Source: Chloroflexota bacterium (GTDB lineage: Bacteria > Chloroflexota > Anaerolineae > UBA4142). From it: 64,000 nucleotides of DNA. The stretch covers positions 23,090 to 87,089 of the forward strand of contig JACQYF010000056.1 in assembly GCA_016208315.1 (NCBI GenBank). Direction: 5' to 3'. The notes under the pieces were generated by a model. That model saw only the letters and a list, made by a program, of their open reading frames with translations. It had not been told where the DNA came from and searched no databases. Made by a program: the position numbers and the translations under genes. How positions within the stretch are numbered: position 1 is the stretch's first letter; every line of letters starts with the position of its first letter. Below, one piece after another: positions 51,005 through 59,233 of the stretch.

Positions 51005-51070
51005 ACAGGGAAACAGGGATACAGGTAAACACGTACCTGTCTACTTGTGTACCTGTCTACCTGTGTACCT
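50991..51070. repeat. 19-bp inverted word repeat (ACAGGTA/TACCTGT)
   Basis: 50991-51009 and 51052-51070 are complementary except at one position. The intervening bases are made of the same ACAGG and CCTGT words. The crotonase stop TAG (51002-51004) lies in the left arm. Confidence 0.8.
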
Positions 51071-51082
51071 CACGGGGGTGGT

Positions 51083-51577
51083 ATGAATCGGAGGCGGGCG
51101 CAACTTATCGAGCGGCTCGAATCGGCGGGACGGGATTATGTGTGGTACCTCGACCAACTGTCGGAAGCCGAGCTTCACGCGCCGCCCGGGCCCGACGAGT
51201 GGACCGCGCACCAGGTCGCGGCGCACATGCGCGATACCGAGCAGCAGGTCTTTTTGTATCGCGTGCAGCGCCTCCTCGCCGAAGCGCATCCGGCGGTCGA
51301 GAGTTTTGACCAAGAGGCGTGGAATCGCGAGCACTATTCGCCCGGCGAGCCGATTGGGAAAATCAAGTCCGAGTTTCGAACTGCGCGGCGCAAGCTCGTC
51401 CGGTTGGCGCGAGCATCGAGCAAACGAGATTGGGACAATTGGGCGACGCATCCCGAGTACGGTAAAATTTCGCTCCATTGGCTGATCGAACACAATTATT
51501 CCCATACGCTCGACCATCTCGCGCAAATCGGTCGCATGCGCGAGGCAGGGATATTGAAGCAACTAAACGCACAGTAG
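51083..51577 (+). CDS. DinB-family four-helix protein
   Basis: 164 residues of the DinB/YfiT-like metal-dependent superfamily. PGPDEWTAHQVAAHMRDTEQ and LIEHNYSHTLDHLAQIGRMRE carry the His residues of the metal site. The family includes thiol S-transferases and proteins of unknown role. ATG 51083 has GGGGGTGG upstream. The stop codon TAG is part of the palindrome at 51574-51617. Confidence 0.82.
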   Translation: MNRRRAQLIERLESAGRDYVWYLDQLSEAELHAPPGPDEWTAHQVAAHMRDTEQQVFLYRVQRLLAEAHPAVESFDQEAWNREHYSPGEPIGKIKSEFRTARRKLVRLARASSKRDWDNWATHPEYGKISLHWLIEHNYSHTLDHLAQIGRMREAGILKQLNAQ

Positions 51578-51617
51578 GACAAGGCGGCACCGGTGGTGCC
51601 GAGTCATCTTGTCCTAC
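51574..51617. repeat. 10-bp inverted repeat containing the DinB-family stop codon
   Basis: GTAGGACAAG (51574-51583) and CTTGTCCTAC (51608-51617), with an inner GGCACC/GGTGCC hairpin. The DinB stop TAG (51575-51577) is in the left arm. Confidence 0.75.
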
Positions 51618-51638
51618 CGAGGTGACGAGGAGGTCATC

Positions 51639-52193
51639 ATGTCGCGGTCTCACTCGGGCGAGATGCTGGCGGCCCTCATCCTGATCTTGTTGGGGCTGGG
51701 CTTGCTCGCCGGCAATCTCGGTCTGCTCACGTTAAACTGGAGTTTGGTGTGGCCCGTCTTGCTCATCGCGCTCGGCGTCTGGCTGATCTGGCGCGCGTTT
51801 CTGCCCGCGTCGCGCATGGGCGGGAGCGGGCCCTCCTGGGGTCTGGGCGATTATCGGCCCGAACTTTCGGGACAGGAATTGCGCCAGCGCGAGTATTCGC
51901 ACGGGTTGGGCGATTTCGATTTGGACCTGACGCGCGCCGTGATTCGGGATGGTGAGACGTTTGTGCGCGCCTCGCACGGCTTGGGCGATTTGACGATCAT
52001 TGTGCCCGGCGATATTCCAGTGCGCGTCAAGGGCAGCGCGGGATTGGGTGACGTGTTTGTGCTGGGCGAGCGATCGGAGGGTATCGGGCCGAACGCGAGT
52101 TATGAATCCGAGGGATATGCAAGCGCGCCGCGCAAGCTGAAAATCGAAGCGAGCGTGGGTTTGGGCGAAGTGAAAGTGATGCGCGCCGGATAA
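51639..52193 (+). CDS. LiaF-like membrane protein
   Basis: 184 residues. Two hydrophobic helices at about 8-50 (ALILILLGLGLLAGNLG and LVWPVLLIALGVWLIW) match the LiaI/LiaF-like transmembrane region, followed by a soluble beta-rich domain with repeated GLGD motifs (HGLGDFDLDL, HGLGDLTIIV, AGLGDVFVLG, VGLGEVKVM). Such proteins act in cell-envelope stress sensing, but no LiaRS pair is adjacent. GAGGAGG precedes the ATG at 51639. Confidence 0.8.
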   Translation: MSRSHSGEMLAALILILLGLGLLAGNLGLLTLNWSLVWPVLLIALGVWLIWRAFLPASRMGGSGPSWGLGDYRPELSGQELRQREYSHGLGDFDLDLTRAVIRDGETFVRASHGLGDLTIIVPGDIPVRVKGSAGLGDVFVLGERSEGIGPNASYESEGYASAPRKLKIEASVGLGEVKVMRAG

Positions 52194-52218
52194 TAAATTC
52201 TCAGTGGAGAGGACAGCC

Positions 52219-52995
52219 ATGGCTTTCGAAAACATTGTCGTTTCGACCGATGGGGCAGTTGCGTTTATTCAATTGAATCGTCCCAAAGTGATGAATGCGC
52301 TCAACGGCGCGTTGATGACCGAGGTTGGCGACGCGATGGAGCAGTTCGACAAGGACGCCGCGATTCGCTGCATGATTATTCACGGCAGCGACCGGGCCTT
52401 TAGCGCGGGCGCGGACATTGACCAGATGAAATCGGCCACGCCGCTCGTTATGTTAGAAAGTAATTGGATCAACCGCAATTTCGACCGCATCCGCAAGGTG
52501 TCGAAACCCGTGATCGCCGCGGTCAGCGGATACTGTCTCGGCGGCGGCGCCGAGTTGGCGATGTCGTGCGATATGATGATCGCCTCGGAGACGGCCAAGT
52601 TCGGCCAGCCCGAAATCAGCATCGGCATCATTCCGGGCGCGGGCGGCACGCAGCGACTCGCGCGCGCCATCGGCAAATCGCGGGCGATGGAACTGATCCT
52701 GACGGGCAAGTTCATGGATGCGAAGGAAGCGGAGATGCGCGGTTTGGTCTCGCGCGTGTTTCCCGCGGAAGTCTACCTCGACGAAGCGAAGAAGCTGGCG
52801 CAGGACATTGCGTCCAAGCCGCCGGTCGCCGTGCGCTTTGCGAAGGAGGCCGTCAACAAGGTCTATGAATTGTCGTTGACCGAAGGGCTGGAATACGAAA
52901 GCCGCATCTTTCAAATGCTCTTCTCGACAGAAGATCAAAAAGAGGGCATGGAAGCATTTCTGGCAAAACGCAAGCCGGAATGGAAAGGCAAATGA
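52219..52995 (+). CDS. Enoyl-CoA hydratase (PaaF/Crt-like)
   Basis: 258 residues of the crotonase family. Oxyanion-hole Gly residues in FSAGADIDQM and GYCLGGGAELAM; catalytic Glu pair in GQPEISIGIIPGAGGTQRL. Both Glu of true hydratases are present, so it should hydrate 2-enoyl-CoAs. GGAGAGGA precedes the ATG at 52219. It sits with a second crotonase and a PaaA-like oxygenase, suggesting an aromatic acyl-CoA route. Confidence 0.9.
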   Translation: MAFENIVVSTDGAVAFIQLNRPKVMNALNGALMTEVGDAMEQFDKDAAIRCMIIHGSDRAFSAGADIDQMKSATPLVMLESNWINRNFDRIRKVSKPVIAAVSGYCLGGGAELAMSCDMMIASETAKFGQPEISIGIIPGAGGTQRLARAIGKSRAMELILTGKFMDAKEAEMRGLVSRVFPAEVYLDEAKKLAQDIASKPPVAVRFAKEAVNKVYELSLTEGLEYESRIFQMLFSTEDQKEGMEAFLAKRKPEWKGK

Positions 52996-52996
52996 G

Positions 52997-53368
52997 GTGG
53001 GCACGGAATCGGCAGAGCCGGAACTGATTACCATTATTGAAGGCCCGACTCCAGAGTTTCATGTCGTCGGCGATCCCTGGACGTTTTCAGTCCTGGAAGG
53101 CCAAGCCGCGTACATCGCCGCGGCTTGCCAAGTGCGCTCGTTCAACGGTCAAAAACTCTTGGACCGCTGCCGCCGCGCCTGGACCACCCAACGCGCGATT
53201 CGCCTGGATTTTCGCCAAATGGATGGTCTACGCCGCCAAGTAGAGATCATCGGCGCGCGGCTGGATAAAATCGAAGGCGTGGACGTGTTGAACTTGTGGG
53301 TGCGCCAACCCGTTCGCGCTTTGATCGGCGGAATCAACGACTCGGCGCCGTACGCGTCGGACGACTAA
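52997..53368 (+). CDS. Hypothetical protein
   Basis: 123 residues, GTG start 1 nt after the crotonase stop. No recognised domain. It has hydrophobic beta-like segments (ITIIEGPTPEFHVV, VDVLNLWVRQPVRALIGG) and a charged middle. No signal peptide, no cysteine motif apart from scattered Cys. The tight spacing suggests coexpression with the crotonase and the following oxidoreductase. Confidence 0.6.
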   Translation: MGTESAEPELITIIEGPTPEFHVVGDPWTFSVLEGQAAYIAAACQVRSFNGQKLLDRCRRAWTTQRAIRLDFRQMDGLRRQVEIIGARLDKIEGVDVLNLWVRQPVRALIGGINDSAPYASDD

Positions 53369-53388
53369 GCCAGCGAGCATATCGAGAG

Positions 53389-54468
53389 ATGAAAGCGATT
53401 CGCGTGGGCCTAGTCGGCACGGGCTGGGGACAATTGCAGCTCGAAGCGTTTCGCCGCGTCAAAGGCGCGCAGGTCGTCGCGCTGTGCGACGCCGACGTGG
53501 AACGACTGGAAAAACTGGCGCGGCAGTACCACATCGCCCATACGGTTGCCGACTACCGCGAGCTGCTGGCCGGCGATATGATTGATTGGGTGTGCATCGC
53601 CGCGCCGCCGGAATGGCACAGGGCGATGGCGCACGAGGCCATCGCCGCGGGCAAGCACGTGCTGTGCGAAAAGCCCATCGCGCTGAACGACTGGGAGGCG
53701 CGCGATCTGCTCGCGGCCGCGCAAGCGCGCGGCATCGTCCACGCGGCGGACTACGAGATGCGCTTTCTGCCCGCGCATGCGTACTGCAAGGAACTGATTG
53801 ACGAAGATTACTTGGGCGCGCTCCATCGCGTGGATGTGACGATGACGATGGAGCGGCCCTGGGGCGAGCACGGCAACTGGGCCGCGGACGCGGCGAGCGG
53901 CGGCGGCGTATTGATGGAGTTGGGCTCGCATTTTATTGATACGCTGCGCTGGTGGTTTGGCGACGTGACCACGGTGATCGCGGGGACACGCACCCATTTT
54001 CCGACGGTGCGGATTCCGGGCAACAAGGAATCGGGGAATGGCGCGGGGATCCGCAAATTGGTGACAGGCGAGGACGCGTTTTGGTGCGTGATGCAATTCG
54101 CGCGCGGCGGCGAGGCGCTCGTCAATTTCATGACGGGCGCGCGGCACGATCCGGGTTGGACGATTGGCGTGTATGGGCAGAACGGCTCGCTCGTCGTAAA
54201 GAGCGGGCAGCTTTGGGCCAAGCGCGAGGGAGACCGCGAGATGGGACTCTTACCGATTCCGAAGCGATTAGAGTTTGAGGACAAGCCCAAGGACCCGCTG
54301 ATGTGGGCCATGGTGAAGCTGTTCGAGCGCCAGTTGTCGGCGATCAAGCAAGCGCCCGAAGCGCTGCCGTTTCCCGATTTCCGCGACGACATCGCCGTCA
54401 CGCGCATCATCGCGGCAATTCGTCGCTCGTCGGTGGAGCGCATGTGGGTTAACGTGGGGAGCGAGTGA
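53389..54468 (+). CDS. Gfo/Idh/MocA-family oxidoreductase
   Basis: 359 residues. N-terminal Rossmann fold with VGLVGTGWGQLQLEAFRR, and the family motif HVLCEKPIAL (E-K-P with catalytic Lys). The C-terminal domain has LMELGSHFIDTLRWWFGD. It is NAD(P)-dependent and acts on a sugar, inositol or related cyclic compound that cannot be named from sequence. ATG 53389 begins after a weak CGAGAG site. Confidence 0.88.
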   Translation: MKAIRVGLVGTGWGQLQLEAFRRVKGAQVVALCDADVERLEKLARQYHIAHTVADYRELLAGDMIDWVCIAAPPEWHRAMAHEAIAAGKHVLCEKPIALNDWEARDLLAAAQARGIVHAADYEMRFLPAHAYCKELIDEDYLGALHRVDVTMTMERPWGEHGNWAADAASGGGVLMELGSHFIDTLRWWFGDVTTVIAGTRTHFPTVRIPGNKESGNGAGIRKLVTGEDAFWCVMQFARGGEALVNFMTGARHDPGWTIGVYGQNGSLVVKSGQLWAKREGDREMGLLPIPKRLEFEDKPKDPLMWAMVKLFERQLSAIKQAPEALPFPDFRDDIAVTRIIAAIRRSSVERMWVNVGSE

Positions 54469-54480
54469 AGGGAGGTATCA

Positions 54481-55275
54481 ATGGCATATTCAACTCTACT
54501 CTACGAAAAATCGGACGGCGTGGGCACGATCACGCTGAATCGGCCCGACAAGAGCAATGCGTTCAACGACACGCTCATCGCCGAGATGATTGACGCGCTT
54601 AAGACGGTCGAACGCGACGGCGAGGTGCGCGCGGTGGTGATTACGGGCGCGGGCAAGAACTTTAGCGCGGGCCAAGACCTCGGGCCGCTGGTGGCGCGCT
54701 ACAAAACGCCCGGCGGCATCAACTTTGGGACGCACTTGCGCGAGAGCTACAACCTCATCATCGCGCGCATCCGCGCCCTCGAAAAGCCGGTCATCGCCGC
54801 GGTCAACGGCGCGGCCGCAGGCGCGGGACTGGGCCTTGTCTGCGCGTGCGACCTGAGGCACGCGTCGGAGAACGCCAAATTCCGCATGGCCTTTATCGGT
54901 ATCGCGCTCGCGCCCGATTCCGGCACATCGTTCTTGCTGCCGCGCCTGATCGGGCTGGGGCGCGCCACGGAAATGGCTCTGACGAACGAGTTGATTGACG
55001 CCGAAAAGGCGCTGCAATTCGGGTTGGTCAACCGCGTGTTCAAGGGCGATGAGCTTTTGCCCCACACGCACGAGTTCGCGGCGAAATTGGCGCAGTCGCC
55101 CACGCGGGGCATCGGCCTCACCAAGCGCGCGTTCAATCGCGCGCTGACGGCTGATTTGGAAGGCGCGCTGGAAAACGAGGCGTACCTGCAAGAGATCGCG
55201 GGGCACACGGCGGACCATTTCGAAGGCGTCACCGCCTTTATCGAAAAACGCGCTCCGCAGTTCAAAGGCGCGTAG
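54481..55275 (+). CDS. Enoyl-CoA hydratase/isomerase (PaaG-like)
   Basis: 264 residues of the crotonase family. FSAGQDLGPLV and NGAAAGAGLGLVCACD form the oxyanion hole; in the catalytic segment GIALAPDSGTSFLLPR an Asp replaces one hydratase Glu, as in PaaG-type ring 1,2-epoxyphenylacetyl-CoA isomerases. GGGAGG precedes the ATG. The stop TAG lies in the palindrome at 55272-55322. With the next gene, phenylacetyl-CoA-like catabolism is suggested. Confidence 0.87.
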   Translation: MAYSTLLYEKSDGVGTITLNRPDKSNAFNDTLIAEMIDALKTVERDGEVRAVVITGAGKNFSAGQDLGPLVARYKTPGGINFGTHLRESYNLIIARIRALEKPVIAAVNGAAAGAGLGLVCACDLRHASENAKFRMAFIGIALAPDSGTSFLLPRLIGLGRATEMALTNELIDAEKALQFGLVNRVFKGDELLPHTHEFAAKLAQSPTRGIGLTKRAFNRALTADLEGALENEAYLQEIAGHTADHFEGVTAFIEKRAPQFKGA

Positions 55276-55322
55276 GGCAAACTTGTCCTGAGCGAAGTCG
55301 AAGGATTGCCAATTTGCCCTAC
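55272..55322. repeat. Composite palindrome with embedded 24-bp dispersed repeat
   Basis: GTAGGGCAAA (55272-55281) and TTTGCCCTAC (55313-55322) enclose the sequence 55282-55305, which is the complement of purL 18397-18420 with one mismatch. The upstream crotonase stop TAG (55273-55275) is in the left arm. Confidence 0.85.
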
Positions 55323-55337
55323 ATGCGGGAGGATACC

Positions 55338-56183
55338 ATGACACAATTCAAGCGCGAGAACGAAGCGCAGGAAATAGAAGAACGAATGGCGGCTGAGGTA
55401 TCGGCGGCCAAGGCGATCGAATCGCCGGAACAGATGACCGACCTGTATCGGGAGAGTCTGATCAATTTGCTCTACATGCAAGCGGATTCGGAATTGGCGG
55501 GCGCGCTCGGCTACGTGCCGTGCGTCAAGATGTCGCCCAACGTCGAAGAGTTTTTGGCTTCTTCGATGATCGTCAAGGACGAGTTCCGCCACGCGCGCGT
55601 GGTCTACAAGCTGTTGGAAAATCTCGGTGAAGATGTGAACGCGCACGTGCGCGCGCACGACTTTACTATGCGGCTCTCGGATTCGGATGCCGACATTGGC
55701 AGCCAACGCGCCGCGGACGACAAGCGCGTGAATATCTTTTACTATCCGATAGACACCTGGGTAGATTTCTGCATGTTCAACTTTTGCATGGATCGCGGCG
55801 CAGGGCATCAACTTGAAGATTCTTTGCAGGCGAGCTACAGGCCGTGGGCGCGCGTGCTCGAAGGAATCTTCAAGGAAGAAAAATTCCACATCGCGCACGG
55901 CGACAACTGGGTCAAGCGGCTCGCGCAAGACCCGCAGACCCACGACCCGGCGCAAGCCAGTCTGAACAAGTGGTTCGTTCGCACGATGAATATTTTCGGG
56001 CGCCCCAATTCGCCCAAGAACAAAATCTACCGCGAGCTGGGGTTGAAAAAGCGCGACAATCACGACGTGCGGATGGGCTTTGCCCAGGAAGTCGCCGACC
56101 GCTGCAAGGAAAACGGTCTTGTGTTGCCGGAGTGGACACCGGACTGGGAGAAACTGCCAATGGACGCGTACGTTGTCGGATGA
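55338..56183 (+). CDS. PaaA-like di-iron acyl-CoA oxygenase subunit
   Basis: 281 residues of the ferritin-like PaaA/PaaC group, related to the catalytic subunit of phenylacetyl-CoA epoxidase. E-x-x-H pairs are visible in VKDEFRHARVVY and FKEEKFHIAHGDN, with Glu in MQADSELAGAL, enough for a di-iron site. GGGAGG precedes the ATG. PaaB, PaaC, PaaD and PaaE are not next to it, so either they are elsewhere or this is a single-subunit variant. Confidence 0.82.
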   Translation: MTQFKRENEAQEIEERMAAEVSAAKAIESPEQMTDLYRESLINLLYMQADSELAGALGYVPCVKMSPNVEEFLASSMIVKDEFRHARVVYKLLENLGEDVNAHVRAHDFTMRLSDSDADIGSQRAADDKRVNIFYYPIDTWVDFCMFNFCMDRGAGHQLEDSLQASYRPWARVLEGIFKEEKFHIAHGDNWVKRLAQDPQTHDPAQASLNKWFVRTMNIFGRPNSPKNKIYRELGLKKRDNHDVRMGFAQEVADRCKENGLVLPEWTPDWEKLPMDAYVVG

Positions 56184-56190
56184 AATACGG

Positions 56191-56196
56191 TATAAT
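56191..56196 (+). promoter_or_regulatory. -10 element before the methyltransferase
   Basis: TATAAT 32 nt before the ATG at 56229; no good -35 box is visible at the right distance. Confidence 0.4.
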
Positions 56197-56228
56197 CGCA
56201 TTGAGACCATTCAATCACGGAGTTGCTC

Positions 56229-57284
56229 ATGGCCCGTCGCGCCACGCGCGTGGATGATTCTCCGAATCGAGATGTCTTGGACGACATTGCGTTTGGCTTG
56301 CTCAAAGCCACGGTACTGAAAGCGGCCATCGAGCTGGAAATATTCACGCGCATCGCCGAGGGCCACCGCACGCTGCCGGCCTTGGCGCGCGTCGGGGGAA
56401 CGAGCGAACGCGGCACGCGCATTCTGCTCGACGCGCTCTGTTTCACCGGACTGCTCGTCAAGCAGCACAGCGAGTACAGACTTTCGCCCACCGCCGAAGC
56501 ATTCCTGGTCAAAGGCAAACTGTCGTATTATGGCGACGGACTGCTCGACGATCTCGCGTGGGACGCACGCGGACAGTTGAGCAAAACGGTGCGGACCGGC
56601 AAGTCGGTCGTCGCCGCGGCGTACAGCGACGCGTTCGAGCCGATGCGGGCGGCCTGCGCGGCTTCCACATTGGTGGATTGGCAGGAGCAAGCGGAGAGCA
56701 TGAACGCGTTGTGGGACAAGCTCGACATCGCGCCGGATGGCGCCAAGCTGTTTCGGGTCCTGGATATCGCGGGTGGCGCGGGATTGTTGTCCTTCACCTT
56801 CGCCAAGCGCAACCCCACCGTCCGCGTCGCCGCGCTCGACCGTCCGATGGTGTTGAGCTATACCAAGCAAATTGCCGAGACGATGGGTCTCGCCTCGCAA
56901 GTCAGCTTCCTCGCGGGTGATCCGCTGAATCTCGAACTCCGTCCCGATTCTTTCGACCTGGTACTGGTGGGAAATATCGCCGACTATTTCAGCACGGAGC
57001 AAAACATCGGCCTGTTTCGCAAAGCATACGAGGCGCTCATTCCAAATGGTCGTATCGTCATCAACGCGCCGGTTGCGGATGAGGATCACAAAGGGCCCGG
57101 CGAAGTGCCGTTAACCGGTGTGGGAATGCTGCTGTTTAGCGCAGAAGGCGATGTCTACACCTTCGCGGAATACCGCGGCATGTTGGAGACGGCCGGTTTT
57201 TCAGAAGTCACGGGCTACAAGGACGATTGGGGTTTGATCAGCGCGCGGCGGATCGAGAGCACTCAGGCGAAGCAGGACAAATAG
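56229..57284 (+). CDS. Small-molecule O-methyltransferase-like SAM enzyme
   Basis: 351 residues. The N-terminal third looks like the winged-helix dimerisation domain of plant-type O-methyltransferases (LKAAIELEIFTRIAEG, GTSERGTRILLDALCFTGLL). The catalytic domain has VLDIAGGAGLLSFTFAKR (SAM motif I) and VGNIADYFSTEQN. Substrates of this family include hydroxylated polyketides, carotenoids and bacteriochlorophyll precursors. It lies 3 nt before a HAD gene. Confidence 0.82.
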   Translation: MARRATRVDDSPNRDVLDDIAFGLLKATVLKAAIELEIFTRIAEGHRTLPALARVGGTSERGTRILLDALCFTGLLVKQHSEYRLSPTAEAFLVKGKLSYYGDGLLDDLAWDARGQLSKTVRTGKSVVAAAYSDAFEPMRAACAASTLVDWQEQAESMNALWDKLDIAPDGAKLFRVLDIAGGAGLLSFTFAKRNPTVRVAALDRPMVLSYTKQIAETMGLASQVSFLAGDPLNLELRPDSFDLVLVGNIADYFSTEQNIGLFRKAYEALIPNGRIVINAPVADEDHKGPGEVPLTGVGMLLFSAEGDVYTFAEYRGMLETAGFSEVTGYKDDWGLISARRIESTQAKQDK

Positions 57285-57287
57285 CCA

Positions 57288-57806
57288 ATGACCATTGCAG
57301 CCATTCTCTTCGACCTGGGCGACGTGATCATGCGGGAAGAGAGCGAAGTCAAAGATGCCGAGTTCAATACGCTCCATGCCGAATTGGTCGAAGGAATTGG
57401 AGCTTTGGCGCAGCAGCTCAAAGCGCGCGGTTACAAGCTGGGTCTCGTGGCCGATACGCGGCCCAAGACCGCGTGGAACGTGCTGCACGAACACAACCTC
57501 TACGATTGTTTCGATGCGTTTGCGATTTCTGAACAAGTCGGCGCCGAGAAACCCGATCCGCGTATGTTTCTGGCCGCGCTGAACGCGTTGGATATCGCGC
57601 CGCAGGATTACGGGCGCGTGCTCATGGTCGGCAACAATCTGGCGCGCGATATCCGCGGCGCGAATCAACTTGGTCTGATCTCCATTTGGTTTCATTGGAA
57701 CGAACGTTACTTGCCCGATCCGGATCGTGAAGACAAGCCAACGTACGAGGCGCGCAATGCACGCGAGTTGATGCAATTGATCCAGGTTATAGAAGATGGA
57801 CGGTAG
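57288..57806 (+). CDS. HAD-superfamily hydrolase-like protein
   Basis: 172 residues with the HAD motif I AILFDLGDVIM, a minimal cap, AEKPDPRMF (Lys motif) and MVGNNLARDIRGANQLG (motif IV). In motif I the second Asp is Gly (D-L-G), as in several HAD-IA members. Substrate unknown. It overlaps the next gene by 11 nt. Confidence 0.8.
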   Translation: MTIAAILFDLGDVIMREESEVKDAEFNTLHAELVEGIGALAQQLKARGYKLGLVADTRPKTAWNVLHEHNLYDCFDAFAISEQVGAEKPDPRMFLAALNALDIAPQDYGRVLMVGNNLARDIRGANQLGLISIWFHWNERYLPDPDREDKPTYEARNARELMQLIQVIEDGR

Positions 57807-58497
57807 CCAATTACCTCAAGCTAGACAGGACGCGGCCGCGCTCGATCTCGCCGCCAAGTACGCGCCGATCATTTATGCCGACGAGCGCGAGCCGTTCCCG
57901 TTGGTTGCCGCCGGATATACCATCTTTGAGCGGGAAGCCGAATCGCCGTCTTTCCGACCGCGCCGCATGGTCGAGTGGGAGAGCGCCAGCTACCCGGCGA
58001 CTTGCGCCGTCGAGTACGCGTTGTGGTGGGACTGGGACATCGGCCACCTTTACGAGTTGGAGCACGCGTGGACATTCATCGGGAAGAGTGGGGAGGTGGT
58101 CGCGGTCGAGGCGAGTTGGCATGGCATGTATGGCCCCGCCGAAATTGACGGCAGGCCGGTCGTTCTGAAAACGCACCCCGTCCTGCTGGCGCAGCCGGGC
58201 AAGCACGCCATGGCCGTGTCACCGGAGCCGTTTGTCGAGATTCGCGAGTGGGCCGAGCAGGAAGCGGGTCCCGACGCGGGCAAGGACGCCGTGTTGGAGA
58301 CCGAACTGTTTCGTGGGCGGTTACCCAAGACCCAAGAGAACGATGCGAAAGTTACCGCGCACCTGAAGAGACTCGCCTTCAAACCATCGTGGAAATTCGA
58401 CAAGCGTTTTGCGATCACGCGCCCGATGCTCATGCCGTGGACTGTGATGGACGCGTGGATTCCCGCGCGGGTCGCGTGGTGGCTTGAACAAATCTAG
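57796..58497 (+). CDS. Hypothetical protein, Vps62-like pattern
   Basis: 233 residues, no signal peptide. YAPIIYADEREPFPL near the start and YALWWDWDIGHLYELEHAW with a later SWHGMY resemble Vps62-type proteins of unknown role, which share Trp/Asp-rich strands. The resemblance is by eye only. It starts inside the end of the HAD gene and is probably cotranscribed. The 26-bp repeat shared with 10934 follows its stop. Confidence 0.55.
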   Translation: MDGSQLPQARQDAAALDLAAKYAPIIYADEREPFPLVAAGYTIFEREAESPSFRPRRMVEWESASYPATCAVEYALWWDWDIGHLYELEHAWTFIGKSGEVVAVEASWHGMYGPAEIDGRPVVLKTHPVLLAQPGKHAMAVSPEPFVEIREWAEQEAGPDAGKDAVLETELFRGRLPKTQENDAKVTAHLKRLAFKPSWKFDKRFAITRPMLMPWTVMDAWIPARVAWWLEQI

Positions 58498-58523
58498 GAC
58501 TGCGGAGCGTCCCGTAGGGATTT
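58498..58523. repeat. 26-bp dispersed direct repeat
   Basis: Identical to 10934-10959 (GACTGCGGAGCGTCCCGTAG then GGATTT); both copies lie a few bases after a stop codon. It contains the small palindrome TCCC-GTA-GGGA. Confidence 0.85.
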
Positions 58524-58546
58524 AGGATTTGGGCGGAGTTGATGCA

Positions 58547-59230
58547 ATGGCAACTGAAGACAAGGCAGCTAAGGCGTCGCAGGAACCGGACGCAATTCAG
58601 CGCGCAATTGAATATGGAGTAGATGTTACTCTGCTCAGGGAGAATCTCAAGCGCACGCCGGCTGAGCGGATGGAGAACGCGCAAGATTGGGTTCTCTTTG
58701 CCGAAGAACTTGGGGCCGCATCAAAGTCACCAAACCACGCTGCCTCGCGCCAAAGGCACTTACTTGATGTTTTGGATAGCCACTCAGTCAAGTATGTGAT
58801 TGTTGGAGACGTTGCGACGATAGCACATGGTGCTCGTTGTGCGGATATGGTACTTCAGTTGTGTTTTGCCCGCGAGGTTTCAATCTTGGAAAAGCTCGCC
58901 CGTGCGCTTGCTCCTCTGCAACCCCGCCTGCGCGGAGTAGACGAAAATCTGCCATTTGTGTTGGACGAGCGCACGCTTCGCAATGGGCTGAATTTCACTT
59001 TGGTCACCGATGCAGGCAATTTGGATCTACTCGGCGAAGTGGCAGGTATCGGTGACTACCGCAAGGTCTTGGCGAACTCTGAGGCAATTCTGATTTACGA
59101 GCGAGAACAGCATGTGCTTACGCTGGAAGCGCTCATCCGCGCGAAAAAAGCCGCCGGACGGCAAAAAGACCTGCAGGCCCTACCCGAATTGGAAGCACTC
59201 TTGGAATTGAAGAATCGCGGGGACGCGTGA
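58547..59230 (+). CDS. Nucleotidyltransferase-like (AbiEii/MNT-type) hypothetical protein
   Basis: 227 residues. The middle HSVKYVIVGDVATIAHGARCADMVLQLC resembles the core of nucleotidyltransferase-fold antitoxin/toxin-like proteins (V-I-V-G-x-x-A), and the C-terminus has TLEALIRAKKAAGRQKDL, common in that group. The N-terminal 40 residues (GVDVTLLRENLKRTPAERM) recur in the next gene. ATG 58547 is used. Codon choice is a little less GC-rich than neighbours. Role unknown. Confidence 0.6.
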   Translation: MATEDKAAKASQEPDAIQRAIEYGVDVTLLRENLKRTPAERMENAQDWVLFAEELGAASKSPNHAASRQRHLLDVLDSHSVKYVIVGDVATIAHGARCADMVLQLCFAREVSILEKLARALAPLQPRLRGVDENLPFVLDERTLRNGLNFTLVTDAGNLDLLGEVAGIGDYRKVLANSEAILIYEREQHVLTLEALIRAKKAAGRQKDLQALPELEALLELKNRGDA

Positions 59231-59233
59231 TCC

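Noticed and set aside
54747..56210. 487-codon minus-strand frame opposite the crotonase and PaaA-like genes
   Set aside because: Spans two real genes and a palindrome; no domain is visible.
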